Shown here: positions 8,524 to 16,781 of the stretch, in pieces
How positions within the stretch are numbered: position 1 is the stretch's first letter
How the letters are laid out: each line of letters opens with the position of its first letter
DNA from: Curtobacterium poinsettiae
GTDB lineage: Bacteria; Actinomycetota; Actinomycetes; Actinomycetales; Microbacteriaceae
Reading direction: 5' to 3'
DNA: 64,000 nt
Assembly: GCF_025677645.1 (NCBI RefSeq)
Contig: NZ_CP106879.1
Span: 620,001 to 684,000 of the forward strand
Translations under genes and position numbers: made by a program
Notes under the pieces: model-generated
What the model saw: only the letters and a program-made list of their open reading frames with translations
Database searches by the model: none
What the model was told of the DNA's origin: nothing

Positions 8524-9320
8524 TTGTCGTTGTCCTTGAGCCAGGTGAGGGACTCGGTGATGCCCTCGAAGACGTCGCCCGAGTAGGCGTCGAACTCGAC
8601 CACGCGGATGGCCTGCGGTGCCGCGGCGAGGATGCCCGCCACGTCGACGTCGCCCTGGCCGGCGGGGGTCTGGTTCTCGAAGGCGCGCTGCAGCGCCTCG
8701 GGCACGATGAGGGCGCTCTCGGACGAGGGCAGCGCGGTGCGGATGTCACCGTCGACCTTGCCGTCCTTCACGTGGATCGCGACGACGCGGTCGCCCAGGC
8801 CCTTGAGGACGGCTGGGGCGTCGGCGCCACCGACGGTCGCCCAGAAGGTGTCGACCTCGAGGACGGTCTCCGGCGAGAGCTGCGACACGAACAGGTCGTA
8901 GACGGTGCGGCCGTCGACCTTGTTCGTGAACTCCCACTGGTGGTTGTGGTACCCGAACTGCAGGCCACGGCCGGCGGCCTCGGCGGTCAGCTCGTTGACG
9001 CGCTCGGCGATCTTCGCGACGTCGTCGGCGGTCTGCCAGCGGTCGGTCGGGATGAACGGGTCGATGACGGTGCGGATGCCGAGGCGCTCGGCGGCGTCCC
9101 AGATCGGCGCGGTGTCCTCGGCGTCGATCACGGCGACGTGGCCGGACGGAGCCTTGAGGCCGGTGGCCGCGAACGCACGCTCGAGGTCGGTCGCGCGCTC
9201 GACGAACGCGTAGGGCTCGACGTTCTCGTACCCGATCTCGGCGACACGGGCGATGGCCTTGTCGAGGTCTTCGGCGATGGCGTCGCGCAGCGAGTACAGC
9301 TGCACAGAAGTGGTGGGCAT
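8520..9320 (-). CDS. sugar phosphate isomerase/epimerase (xylose isomerase-like TIM barrel)
   Basis: The 266-residue product begins PTTSVQLYSLRDAIAEDLDKAIARVAEIGYENVEPYAF, the opening of AP-endonuclease-2-like isomerases such as IolE and IolH. Metal-site segments are visible: GYHNHQWEF, LEVDTFWATVGG and AIHVKDGK. It is the first gene of the minus-strand operon, and its upstream region is shared with the divergent transporter. An isomerase or epimerase of a keto-sugar or inositol derivative fits; the exact reaction is unknown. Confidence 0.9.
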   Translation of the reverse strand: MPTTSVQLYSLRDAIAEDLDKAIARVAEIGYENVEPYAFVERATDLERAFAATGLKAPSGHVAVIDAEDTAPIWDAAERLGIRTVIDPFIPTDRWQTADDVAKIAERVNELTAEAAGRGLQFGYHNHQWEFTNKVDGRTVYDLFVSQLSPETVLEVDTFWATVGGADAPAVLKGLGDRVVAIHVKDGKVDGDIRTALPSSESALIVPEALQRAFENQTPAGQGDVDVAGILAAAPQAIRVVEFDAYSGDVFEGITESLTWLKDNDK

Positions 9321-9404
9321 TGCAGAGGCTCCTTCGATCCTGTCTGGGTGTCGCGGCCCGTCGAGGAGCGATGCTCCGCGGCGAGATCGATCACGACGCT
9401 ACCC

Positions 9405-9431
9405 CAAAAACCACCCGGTGTGTAGTTTTTG
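9405..9431. promoter_or_regulatory. inverted repeat upstream of the isomerase operon, candidate operator
   Basis: CAAAAAC (9405-9411) and GTTTTTG (9425-9431) flank a 13-base spacer, in an AT-rich patch between the divergent isomerase and transporter genes. The second inverted repeat in this interval (9528-9550) also has an A-run/CC half-site. One regulator could therefore touch both promoters, but this is inferred from the repeats alone. Confidence 0.4.
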
Positions 9432-9490
9432 CTGCCCCGTGTGACGCGGCCCGGATGGCCCGCGCATCACGGCCCGGGACGCGGCCGGTG

Positions 9491-9518
9491 TTGCAGACAA
9501 CACGTGTCGATGTATGCT
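9491..9518 (+). promoter_or_regulatory. sigma-70-type promoter of the MFS transporter gene
   Basis: TTGCAG (9491-9496) and TATGCT (9513-9518) are separated by 16 bp, which gives a predicted transcription start near 9525. This fits a short leader before the ATG at 9571 and would place the inverted repeat at 9528-9550 directly over the start of the transcript. Confidence 0.5.
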
Positions 9519-9527
9519 CGCGTCGGA

Positions 9528-9550
9528 AAAACCTTGTCAGGCAAGGTTTT
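9528..9550 (+). promoter_or_regulatory. perfect inverted repeat over the predicted transcription start
   Basis: AAAACCTTG and CAAGGTTTT flank a 5-base centre. It lies just after the predicted promoter and ends about 10 bp before the AAGGAGG ribosome site of the transporter gene. It could be a repressor operator or an RNA hairpin in the leader. It is not a plausible terminator of an upstream gene because the flanking genes are divergent. Confidence 0.55.
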
Positions 9551-9570
9551 CATCGACTCAAGGAGGCGTC

Positions 9571-10869
9571 ATGAGCACACCCGAACCCGGCAGCCCGGCA
9601 CTGCTCAACCCGGAAGAGGGCATCACCCAGCCCGTCAGCACGGTGAAGGTGGGCATCGGCTACCAGATCGCCCTGTTCCTCGGGCAGTTCGGCCTCTTCG
9701 TCGCGCTCATGGCGCCCGTCTACGTGAGCATGCAGCTCAAGGCGCAGGCCCTGGTCGGCGACGACGCCGCGAACGTCATCGGCTCGGTGCTGCCGATCGG
9801 CGCATTCGGTGCGCTCATCATGAACCCCCTCGCGGGCGCCCTGTCCGACCGCACCCGCACGCGCTGGGGTCGTCGTCGCCCCTGGCTGCTCAGCGGTGTC
9901 GTGGTCTTCGCGATCGCCCTCGCCTGGATCGCCTACTCGCCCGACGTCCTCAACCTGACGCTGGCCTGGCTGCTCGCCCAGCTCGCCGCGAACGCCACCC
10001 TCGCCACCCTGCTCGCGAGCTTCGCGGACAACGTGCCGCAGCTGCAGCGCGGCCGGTCCTCGAGCATCATCGCGCTCGCGCAGAACATCGCCGTGCTCGC
10101 CGGCACCTACCTGTCGGTCTTCTTCGTCGCGAACCTGCCAGTGCTCTTCATCGCGCCGGGCATCCTGGCGATCATCCTGGTCGCCGTGTACGCCGTCGTC
10201 GCGCGCGACGACCTGCCGACCTACACGCTCAAGAAGTTCACGTTCCTGAACCTCGTCGCGTCGTTCTGGACGAACCCGGTCAAGAACCCGGACTTCGCGT
10301 TCGCCTGGTGGTCCCGCTTCCTCATCATCCTCGCGACGTTCATGTTCACGACGTACCGCCTGCTCTACATGCAGGAGCACATCGGCATCGAGAAGGCGAA
10401 GGACGCCACGGCTGCCGTCGCCTTCGGCGTCCTGCTCTACACGATCGCGCTCCTGGTCAGTGCGGCGCTGTCCGGCTGGGCCTCGGACAAGCTCGGTCGC
10501 CGCAAGGTGTTCGTCGGCGGCTCGACGGTGATGTTCGCGGTCGGGCTCGTCGCACTCGCGCACGCCGAGACGGTCACCGGCTTCTACGTCGCCGAGGTCA
10601 TCATGGGCTTCGCGTACGGCATCTACTCCGCGATCGACACCGCCCTGGTGGTCGACGTGCTGCCGAACGCCGACCGGCCCGGCAAGGACCTCGGCGTCAT
10701 CAACATCGCGAACGCGCTGCCGCAGTCGCTCGCTCCGGCGATCGCCCTGTTCTTCCTGAAGGTCGGGTCCGATGGAGCCGCCGACAACTACGAGCTCATG
10801 TGCTGGGCCGCCGGCGCGATCGCCCTCATCGGCGCACTCGTCGTGATCCCCATCAAGCGGGTGCGGTAG
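9571..10869 (+). CDS. MFS sugar transporter, GPH/SLC45-like
   Basis: The 432-residue product has about twelve membrane segments. The loop LSDRTRTRWGRRRPW after the second helix pair is typical of glycoside-pentoside-hexuronide and SLC45-type symporters, and a related loop, WASDKLGRRKVF, occurs in the second half. The ATG at 9571 has a strong AAGGAGG site; a longer frame starting at 9514 overlaps the promoter and is rejected. Divergence from the isomerase/oxidoreductase operon suggests it imports their substrate. Confidence 0.92.
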   Translation: MSTPEPGSPALLNPEEGITQPVSTVKVGIGYQIALFLGQFGLFVALMAPVYVSMQLKAQALVGDDAANVIGSVLPIGAFGALIMNPLAGALSDRTRTRWGRRRPWLLSGVVVFAIALAWIAYSPDVLNLTLAWLLAQLAANATLATLLASFADNVPQLQRGRSSSIIALAQNIAVLAGTYLSVFFVANLPVLFIAPGILAIILVAVYAVVARDDLPTYTLKKFTFLNLVASFWTNPVKNPDFAFAWWSRFLIILATFMFTTYRLLYMQEHIGIEKAKDATAAVAFGVLLYTIALLVSAALSGWASDKLGRRKVFVGGSTVMFAVGLVALAHAETVTGFYVAEVIMGFAYGIYSAIDTALVVDVLPNADRPGKDLGVINIANALPQSLAPAIALFFLKVGSDGAADNYELMCWAAGAIALIGALVVIPIKRVR

Positions 10870-10975
10870 CGCCCGTCGCGCGACGCGACCGGAGGACGGA
10901 CCGGCGCGGCACGCTCAGCGGGCCGCCACGGGCCTCCCGTCCGTCGTAGCGACCGGCCGCCGGGCCGGGCCGACG
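10870..10975. other. intergenic stretch with a half copy of the palindromic repeat
   Basis: This interval separates the convergent transporter and MarR genes. It contains GCCACGGGCCTCCCGTCC at about 10925-10942, the right arm of the dispersed palindrome, but the expected left arm is badly eroded. It may be a decayed copy of the element. No gene is seen. Confidence 0.5.
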
Positions 10976-11533
10976 TCAGGGGGTGCCGGGGAAGGGCAGC
11001 TCCTGCCGGAGCGCCTCGGCGAGGCGGGAAGCGAAGCGGCGGACCGCCGTCACCTCGTCGGCGCTGAGTGCGTCGATGGTCGCGATCAACGGAGACTCGA
11101 CGTGGCCGTAGGCGCGCGCGAGGTCCTGCTCGGCCGAGGCGGTCGCGGTGATGATGATGCCGCGCCGGTCCCGCGGATTCGGCTGCCGTTCGGCCCGCCC
11201 GTCGCGCACGAGCCGGTCGATGAGCTTCGTGATCCCGGCCGTCGAGAGTCGCAACACCCGCGCGAGCTGTGTCGCGTTCACCAGCCGTCCGTCACGGTGT
11301 GCGAGCACGAGGTGTCGCAGGGCGAGCGCATCGACGGGCAACATCCCCAGGGTGCGGAGCGCCTGCTCGTCGGCCTCGTGCACGCTGTCACTGAGCGCCT
11401 GCAGGCTCGCGAGTGCAGCGGCGCCTTCGGCGGTGCGCGGCTGCCGGCCGAACACGTCGGATCCGCGTCGCGGGTCGGCCTCATCGCTCATCGTTGCCCC
11501 GTTCTGTCCCAGCGTTCTGTGGACAAACGCCAT
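10976..11533 (-). CDS. MarR-family transcriptional regulator
   Basis: A 185-residue winged-helix regulator. The DNA-binding core reads NATQLARVLRLSTAGITKLIDRLVRDG followed by the wing RQPNPRDRRGIIITATA. The ATG at 11533 has a strong purine-rich ribosome site (GGGAGGGGG); an inner ATG at 11491 is possible but has a weaker one. The gene diverges from the small membrane protein at 11645, with an AT-richer gap that could hold a shared promoter. The target and ligand are unknown. Confidence 0.88.
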   Translation of the reverse strand: MAFVHRTLGQNGATMSDEADPRRGSDVFGRQPRTAEGAAALASLQALSDSVHEADEQALRTLGMLPVDALALRHLVLAHRDGRLVNATQLARVLRLSTAGITKLIDRLVRDGRAERQPNPRDRRGIIITATASAEQDLARAYGHVESPLIATIDALSADEVTAVRRFASRLAEALRQELPFPGTP

Positions 11534-11644
11534 GTTCCACCCCCTCCCTGAGAACCCAAACTGAGTGAGTAATCAGCCGAGCGAGACAAACGTGCTCTGC
11601 ATGACGCCACCGAATCTCGGTGGCGGAGATCAGTAGGAGTCACC

Positions 11645-11956
11645 ATGTCGAACACCGCAGGACGCCCCGTACGCAACGACTCGGTCGTGCGTGCCACGTG
11701 GAACGAGACCAAGTCCGCGCTCAAGACCACCGAGTTCTACGCTTGGCTGGTCGTGTCGATCGCGATCCTCGTCGCGGCAGCGGTTGTCGACAACGCGGAC
11801 GAGGGCCACACCGGCTTCGGCGCCGACCAGGCCTGGCTGTACGTCGCCATCGTCACGGCCGCGTACATCGTCAGCCGTGGCATCGCGAAGTCCGGCGTGC
11901 GCAAGCCCGACTGGAACGACGACGACCGACGCAACGTCAACGGCCGCTCGAACTGA
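11645..11956 (+). CDS. small membrane protein with two transmembrane helices
   Basis: The 103-residue product has a charged N-terminus, a first helix (FYAWLVVSIAILVAAAVV), a short loop (DNADEGHTGFGADQ), a second helix (WLYVAIVTAAYIVSRGIA) and a basic/acidic tail. The spacing to a GTAGGAG ribosome site supports the start. I do not recognise a characterised family. It is followed by the hairpin at 11998-12025, so it forms its own transcription unit, divergent from the MarR gene. Confidence 0.75.
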   Translation: MSNTAGRPVRNDSVVRATWNETKSALKTTEFYAWLVVSIAILVAAAVVDNADEGHTGFGADQAWLYVAIVTAAYIVSRGIAKSGVRKPDWNDDDRRNVNGRSN

Positions 11957-11997
11957 CCCCCGAGCGCCAGGAGCACCCGGCTCCCTGAGCCGGAACG

Positions 11998-12025
11998 AGG
12001 CCGTCCCGATCCGTCGGGACGGCCT
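11998..12025 (+). terminator. intrinsic-type terminator hairpin
   Basis: AGGCCGTCCCGA pairs perfectly with TCGGGACGGCCT across a TCCG tetraloop, followed by a T-containing tail. It lies 42 bp after the small membrane protein gene and 47 bp before the esterase start. Confidence 0.8.
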
Positions 12026-12071
12026 TCGTCACGTCCGCTCGCGTCGTCCCCGCACCGATACCGTGAACCCC

Positions 12072-13394
12072 ATGCTCGCTCCCGCTCCCGCTCCCTTCGA
12101 CACCCCCGCCGGCCGCATCGTCGGGACGGTCGACGGCGACGTGGTGCGGGTGCTCGGGATCCCGTACGCGCAGGCCGAACGGTTCGCCCCGCCGCAGCCG
12201 ATGCCACCGTTCGAGGGTGAGCTGCATGCGTCGACCCCGTCGCCGGTCGCACCGCAGCCGCACGAGGAGTTCGTCGACCTGCTGCTCAACCCGATCCAGT
12301 GCATCGAGGTCGACGAGCACTGCCAGCGGCTCTCGATCACGCTGCCCGCCGACGCGCGGCCGGACGAGCAGTTGCCCGTCATGGTCTGGATCCACGGCGG
12401 CTCGTACGTCATCGGCGGCGGCGACCTGCCGATCTACGACGCCCGCGACCTGGTGACCGAGCAGCGCGTGATCGTGGTGTCGGTCACGTTCCGGCTCGGT
12501 GTGCTGGGGTTCCTCGGTGACGGCGAGACGATCCCGGCGAACCTCGGGCTCCTCGACCTGGTCGAGTCGCTGCGCTGGGTGCGCGCGAACATCGCTGCGT
12601 TCGGCGGCGACCCCGACCTGGTCACCGTCTTCGGGCAGTCGGCCGGCGGGGACGCGGCCGCGCACCTGATGATCAGTGCCGGTGCCGAAGGGCTCTTCCG
12701 CCGGGCGATCATCCAGAGCGCTCCGCTGGGGCTGTCCCGCCGTCGGGCACGGATGAACCGCGCGATGGTCCGGGCGGTCGGCACCGTGCACGCCGACACC
12801 CCGCTCGAGGACCTGCTCGACCGTCAGGCACTCGGTACCCGGGCCGCAGCGCCGTACGGGCTCGCCGCCGGCATGCCGTTCGGCACCCAGTACGGCTTCG
12901 CGCCGCTGCCCGCCGAGCGTGACCTCGACGCCGCGTGGAGCCGGGCCGCCCCCGAGGTCGACGTGCTGATCGGGTCCGGTTCGGACGAGGCCGGCATGTA
13001 CGTGCCGCTCGTGCCCGGCCTGCGTCGGGTCACCCGGTCGCGGGTGCTGCGGTCGGCCCTGCGATGGTGGGTCGTGCGTCCGCTGTCCGACGTCATCTAC
13101 GGGCGCGATGCCCGACGGTTCACCGAGCGGCACCGACGCGCCGGCGGCCGGGCGACCTCGTACCGACTGCACCGCGGTGTCACGAGCGCCCCGACCGGGG
13201 CCGTGCACATGAGCGACCTGCCGCTGCTGTTGGGAGGCCGCGAGGCCTGGGCCGGCACCCGCTTCGTCCCCGAACGCGACTGGCCCGAGGTCGAGCGCCG
13301 CGGCCGGGCCTTCCGGGCGATCTGGGCCGACTTCGCCCGCTCCGGCGAGGTCCGGGCGCCCGACGACGAGACGCTGACGTTCGACCGCGGCTGA
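12072..13394 (+). CDS. type-B carboxylesterase/lipase family protein
   Basis: A 440-residue alpha/beta-hydrolase of the carboxylesterase type. The nucleophile elbow FGQSAGGD places Ser190 as the nucleophile. WIHGGSYVIGGGD forms the oxyanion region, GSGSDEAGMY supplies the acid residue and GAVHMSDLPLLLGG supplies His379. No signal peptide is seen, so it is probably intracellular. The ATG at 12072 starts directly before FDTPAGRIVGTVDGDVVRVLGIPYA, the typical family opening. The substrate is unknown. Confidence 0.92.
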   Translation: MLAPAPAPFDTPAGRIVGTVDGDVVRVLGIPYAQAERFAPPQPMPPFEGELHASTPSPVAPQPHEEFVDLLLNPIQCIEVDEHCQRLSITLPADARPDEQLPVMVWIHGGSYVIGGGDLPIYDARDLVTEQRVIVVSVTFRLGVLGFLGDGETIPANLGLLDLVESLRWVRANIAAFGGDPDLVTVFGQSAGGDAAAHLMISAGAEGLFRRAIIQSAPLGLSRRRARMNRAMVRAVGTVHADTPLEDLLDRQALGTRAAAPYGLAAGMPFGTQYGFAPLPAERDLDAAWSRAAPEVDVLIGSGSDEAGMYVPLVPGLRRVTRSRVLRSALRWWVVRPLSDVIYGRDARRFTERHRRAGGRATSYRLHRGVTSAPTGAVHMSDLPLLLGGREAWAGTRFVPERDWPEVERRGRAFRAIWADFARSGEVRAPDDETLTFDRG

Positions 13395-13470
13395 CCGGGA
13401 GCCGGTGACGGCGCCGCGCCCCCAGAACTGGCGGTCGCGGCCCGCTGACCGGCCCCGCACAATCGTCAGC

Positions 13471-14061
13471 ATGCCCACGACCGATGTCGACCTCCGCGCA
13501 CGCATCGTCGCCGGGGCGATCAGTGCCTACCGAGCCGGGGACTTCCACCGTGTCGGGCCCGACGAGGTCGCCGAGCACGCCGGGGTCACGGCCGACGAGT
13601 TCCACCGGGCATACCCGATGTGGGAACTCCTGGTGGTCGCGGTCATGGACAAGTGGAACAACGGCAGCCGACGCGAGCTCTGGCCGATCGCGGAGCGGGA
13701 CGGCACGGTCGCCTACCTGCGTGCCCGGCTCGCCGCGGGCGTGGACGATCCGGCCCTCGTGCGCCTGCGGGTCGCCGTGCTCAGCGCCGCCTCGAATCCC
13801 GACCACCCCGCCGCCGGGTGGTTCCGCACGCAGTACATGCGGGCGTTCGAGGACGTCACCCTCGCCCTGGTCCGTGACGTCGTCGCCGGCCGGGAGTCCC
13901 GTGGTGCCTCGCCCCGGCACGCCGCCGAGCAGCTCATGGCGCTGTACGAGGGGCTCCAGCTGCAGTCCGTGATCCGCGACGACGGGGAGCCGCTCAGCGC
14001 CTTCGACCGGGCGGTCGCCCGGATGCGCGTGGGCTGGGCAGCGGCACGCGTCGACGCCTGA
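13471..14061 (+). CDS. TetR-like transcriptional regulator
   Basis: The 196-residue product has a TetR-style N-terminus: RARIVAGAISAYRAGDFHRV, then DEVAEHAGVTADEFHRAYPMWELLVVAVMDKW. The helix-turn-helix is less canonical than in the TetR gene at 4578. The C-terminal half is helical, with a histidine- and arginine-rich ligand region. It stands alone between the esterase and a NUDIX gene. I infer the family from the helix pattern; the target is unknown. Confidence 0.8.
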   Translation: MPTTDVDLRARIVAGAISAYRAGDFHRVGPDEVAEHAGVTADEFHRAYPMWELLVVAVMDKWNNGSRRELWPIAERDGTVAYLRARLAAGVDDPALVRLRVAVLSAASNPDHPAAGWFRTQYMRAFEDVTLALVRDVVAGRESRGASPRHAAEQLMALYEGLQLQSVIRDDGEPLSAFDRAVARMRVGWAAARVDA

Positions 14062-14338
14062 TCCGGGTCGGGCGGGCAGGTCGGGTCCGGTCCGCATCAA
14101 GCGGGTCCGGGGCCGTGTGCGGCGAGCGGTCACGACTCCCCGCGCGTGCAGCGTCGCGTGGTCACGTTCCGTCGTCTGCGGGTGGCGGGGCCGACGGTCT
14201 GTGACCGCTCGGCGTGCGGGCCGCAGGGAGTCGTGACCGGTCGGCGGACTGGTGGAACGTCCGCCCCACCCCGGTCCACGGCCTGGAGGCCCGGCGCGGC
14301 TGGCAGACGTCGGTGCACCCACCTGGCATGGTCGGCCC
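14062..14338. other. non-coding gap between TetR-like and NUDIX genes
   Basis: Nearly 280 bp of GC-rich sequence. Several open frames cross it, but none has a start site or protein pattern that I trust. No clear promoter or hairpin stands out. Confidence 0.5.
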
Positions 14339-14779
14339 ATGGAGTACACGGACTACGACACCCGGCTCGCCGCCTACGGCGTGATCACGGACGGTGACCG
14401 CGTGCTCCTGGCGAAGCTGCGTCACCCCGACGCGGGCACGTGGACGCTGCCGGGCGGCGGGGTCGACTTCGACGAGACCGTGGAGCAGGCCGTCGTGCGC
14501 GAGATCCGCGAGGAGACCGGGTACGAGGCCCAGGCCGGTGCCCTGCTCGGGGTCCGGCACCACATCGTCCCCGCCGAACGCCGCATCCACGCCAACGGCC
14601 GGCCGATGAAGGCCGTGCAGGTGGTGTTCCGGGCGACCGTCACCGGGGGAGCCCTGCGCCACGAGCTCGACGGCTCGACCGACGAGTCGCGGTGGATCCC
14701 CGTCGCCGAGCTCCCGCACCACCGCCACGGCCTGCTCGTGCCGATCGCCCTCGGCTGGGCGGGTGCCCTGTCCCGCTGA
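14339..14779 (+). CDS. NUDIX hydrolase
   Basis: The 146-residue product carries the NUDIX box from GGGVDFDETVEQAVV through REIREETGYE, matching G-x5-E-x7-R-E-x-x-E-E-x-G. Such enzymes hydrolyse nucleoside diphosphates linked to another group, with Mg2+. The conserved opening DTRLAAYGVITDGDRVLLAKLR supports the ATG at 14339. The substrate cannot be told from the sequence. The gene converges on the VOC-family gene. Confidence 0.92.
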   Translation: MEYTDYDTRLAAYGVITDGDRVLLAKLRHPDAGTWTLPGGGVDFDETVEQAVVREIREETGYEAQAGALLGVRHHIVPAERRIHANGRPMKAVQVVFRATVTGGALRHELDGSTDESRWIPVAELPHHRHGLLVPIALGWAGALSR

Positions 14780-14788
14780 CCGCCTGCG

Positions 14789-15157
14789 TCACTCCTCGAT
14801 GACGCTGAGGACGTTGCCCGACGGGTCGGTGAACCAGGCGATGAGCGGGCCGCCCTTCCGGTTCACACCCCGGTCGTCGGTCATCCCCTCGTACTGCAGG
14901 AACGCGACGCCCTTCGCGGTGAGCTCGTCCACCGCGGCGTCGATGTCCGGCACCGGGAAGTTCAGCACCGTGAAGGCCGCCGGTTCGTGACCCGGGCCCT
15001 TCGGGTAGACGAGCACCTGGTGTCCACCGCCGAGCTGCAGGAAGAGCATGCCGTGGTCCTCGGTGACCTCGACCCCCAGGACGTCCTCGTAGAACGCCTT
15101 CGCCTCGGGCACGTCGCGCACCGAGAACCCGCTGAACGCCTTCGTCGCATCGACCAT
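14789..15157 (-). CDS. VOC (glyoxalase/bleomycin resistance) superfamily protein
   Basis: The 122-residue product begins [26 protein letters not shown] and ends [17 protein letters not shown], the two beta-alpha-beta-beta-beta modules of the VOC fold. The ATG at 15157 directly precedes the fold; the longer open frame overlaps the divergent kinase gene and is rejected. Its function could be a lyase, an epimerase or a binding protein. Confidence 0.88.
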   Translation of the reverse strand: MVDATKAFSGFSVRDVPEAKAFYEDVLGVEVTEDHGMLFLQLGGGHQVLVYPKGPGHEPAAFTVLNFPVPDIDAAVDELTAKGVAFLQYEGMTDDRGVNRKGGPLIAWFTDPSGNVLSVIEE

Positions 15158-15211
15158 GCGGCAAGTGAACCACCGCGGCCCGGCGTCGGTGCGCTCTGCG
15201 AGGATGAGGCC

Positions 15212-15853
15212 GTGAGCGACTCCGGCACGACCGTCGACCAGGCCCTCGAGCGCGCCGTCGAGCTGGCCCGTTCGAGCCGCCGCACCGTGCTCGGGATCGC
15301 CGGAGCGCCGGGTGCCGGCAAGTCCACGCTCGCCCGCCGCATCGTCACCGAAGTGGACGGACGCCTGGGTGCCGGCACGGCGGTGCAGGTCCCGATGGAC
15401 GGCTTCCACCTGTCGAACGCGGCGCTCGACGCCCTCGGCCGGCACGACCGCAAGGGCGCGGCGGACACCTTCGACGCCGACGGGTACGTCGCGCTCGTCC
15501 GCCGACTCGTCACCGCCGACGAGGACGTCGTGTGGGCGCCGGACTTCGACCGTCGCGTGGACGAACCCGTGGCCGGCAGCATCGCGGTGCCCCGCGCGGC
15601 CCGACTCGTGGTGTCCGAGGGCAACTACCTGCTCGACGACACCGCACCGTGGTCGGCGCTGCCGGAGCTCTTCACCGAGACCTGGTTCTGCGCCGTCCCC
15701 GACGACGTGCGGCTCGACCGCCTGGTCGGCCGGCACATGCGGCACGGCCGCGACCACGACGCCGCCCGCGCGTGGGCGGTGGAGGTGGACGGCGTGAACG
15801 CCGCGAGGGTCGCACCCACGGTGATCCGGGCCTCCAGGACGGTGTGGACGTGA
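15212..15853 (+). CDS. P-loop nucleoside/nucleotide kinase family protein
   Basis: The 213-residue product has a Walker A motif, [12 protein letters not shown] (about residues 28-39), followed by [10 protein letters not shown], which is the substrate segment of the uridine kinase/phosphoribulokinase-like and fructose-type kinases. [12 protein letters not shown] and [14 protein letters not shown] also match that family. It starts with GTG at 15212. A phosphotransfer role is secure; the acceptor (nucleoside, pantothenate-like or sugar) is not. Confidence 0.88.
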   Translation: MSDSGTTVDQALERAVELARSSRRTVLGIAGAPGAGKSTLARRIVTEVDGRLGAGTAVQVPMDGFHLSNAALDALGRHDRKGAADTFDADGYVALVRRLVTADEDVVWAPDFDRRVDEPVAGSIAVPRAARLVVSEGNYLLDDTAPWSALPELFTETWFCAVPDDVRLDRLVGRHMRHGRDHDAARAWAVEVDGVNAARVAPTVIRASRTVWT

Positions 15854-15947
15854 CCACCGACCAACGCGACCGTCGACGACCACCAGACGACCCCGACAAC
15901 GACGTGACCCCGACCACCACGACGCGACACCGACACGAGGAGCGACC

Positions 15948-16781
15948 ATGACCATCGCCATCACCGGAGCGACCGGCAACATCGGGGGCGCCGTGAGCGC
16001 TGCGCTCGCCGCGGACGCCGTGCCGTTCCGGATGCTCGTGCGCGACGCCTCGCGTGCGCCGGAGCTTCCGGGCACCGAGGTCGCCGTCGCGACCTTCGCC
16101 GACGCCGACGCGAGCCGGACCGCCCTGCAGGGCGTCGAGGTGCTGCTCATGGTCTCGGCGGCCGAGGCCCAGGACCGCCTCGACCAGCACCGGGCGTTCG
16201 TCGCCGCGGCGGCCGACGCGGGCGTTCGGCACGTCGTCTACACGTCGTTCCTCGGCGCGGCTCCCGACGCGACCTTCACGCTCGGACGCGACCACTGGGC
16301 GACGGAGCAGGCGATCCGCGAGAGCGGGATGGCGTTCACGTTCCTGCGCGACAGCTTCTACCTGGACTTCGTCGAGGACCTGGTCGGCGAGGACGGCGTG
16401 ATCCGCGGCCCGGCCGGCGACGGCGCCATGGCCGCGGTGGCCCGTGCCGACGTCGCCCGCGTCGCGACCGCGGTGCTGCACGACCCGGACGCGCACCGCG
16501 ACCAGACGTACGAGCTGACCGGCCCCGAGGCGATCACCCTCGCCCAGGCGGCGGCGATCGTGTCCGAGGTCCGCGGCCGCACGGTCAGCTACCACCCGGA
16601 GACCCTCGACGAGGCGTACGCGTCACGTGCGCAGTGGAACCCGGAGCCGTGGCAGGCCGACGCCTGGGTGAGCACCTACACGGCCATCGCCGAGGGGGCG
16701 CTCGCGCACGTGTCGGGCGACGTCGAACGCATCACCGGACGCGCGCCGATGTCCCTGCGCGAGGTGCTCGCCGCGGGCTGA
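15948..16781 (+). CDS. NmrA-like NAD(P)-binding SDR-type protein
   Basis: The 277-residue product opens [16 protein letters not shown] with the GxxGxxG dinucleotide loop, then [19 protein letters not shown], the atypical SDR signature of NmrA/QOR2-like quinone reductases or redox sensors. It has an AGGAG ribosome site. The last 159 bp are overlapped on the other strand by the 3' end of the glycosyltransferase gene. Confidence 0.9.
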   Translation: MTIAITGATGNIGGAVSAALAADAVPFRMLVRDASRAPELPGTEVAVATFADADASRTALQGVEVLLMVSAAEAQDRLDQHRAFVAAAADAGVRHVVYTSFLGAAPDATFTLGRDHWATEQAIRESGMAFTFLRDSFYLDFVEDLVGEDGVIRGPAGDGAMAAVARADVARVATAVLHDPDAHRDQTYELTGPEAITLAQAAAIVSEVRGRTVSYHPETLDEAYASRAQWNPEPWQADAWVSTYTAIAEGALAHVSGDVERITGRAPMSLREVLAAG

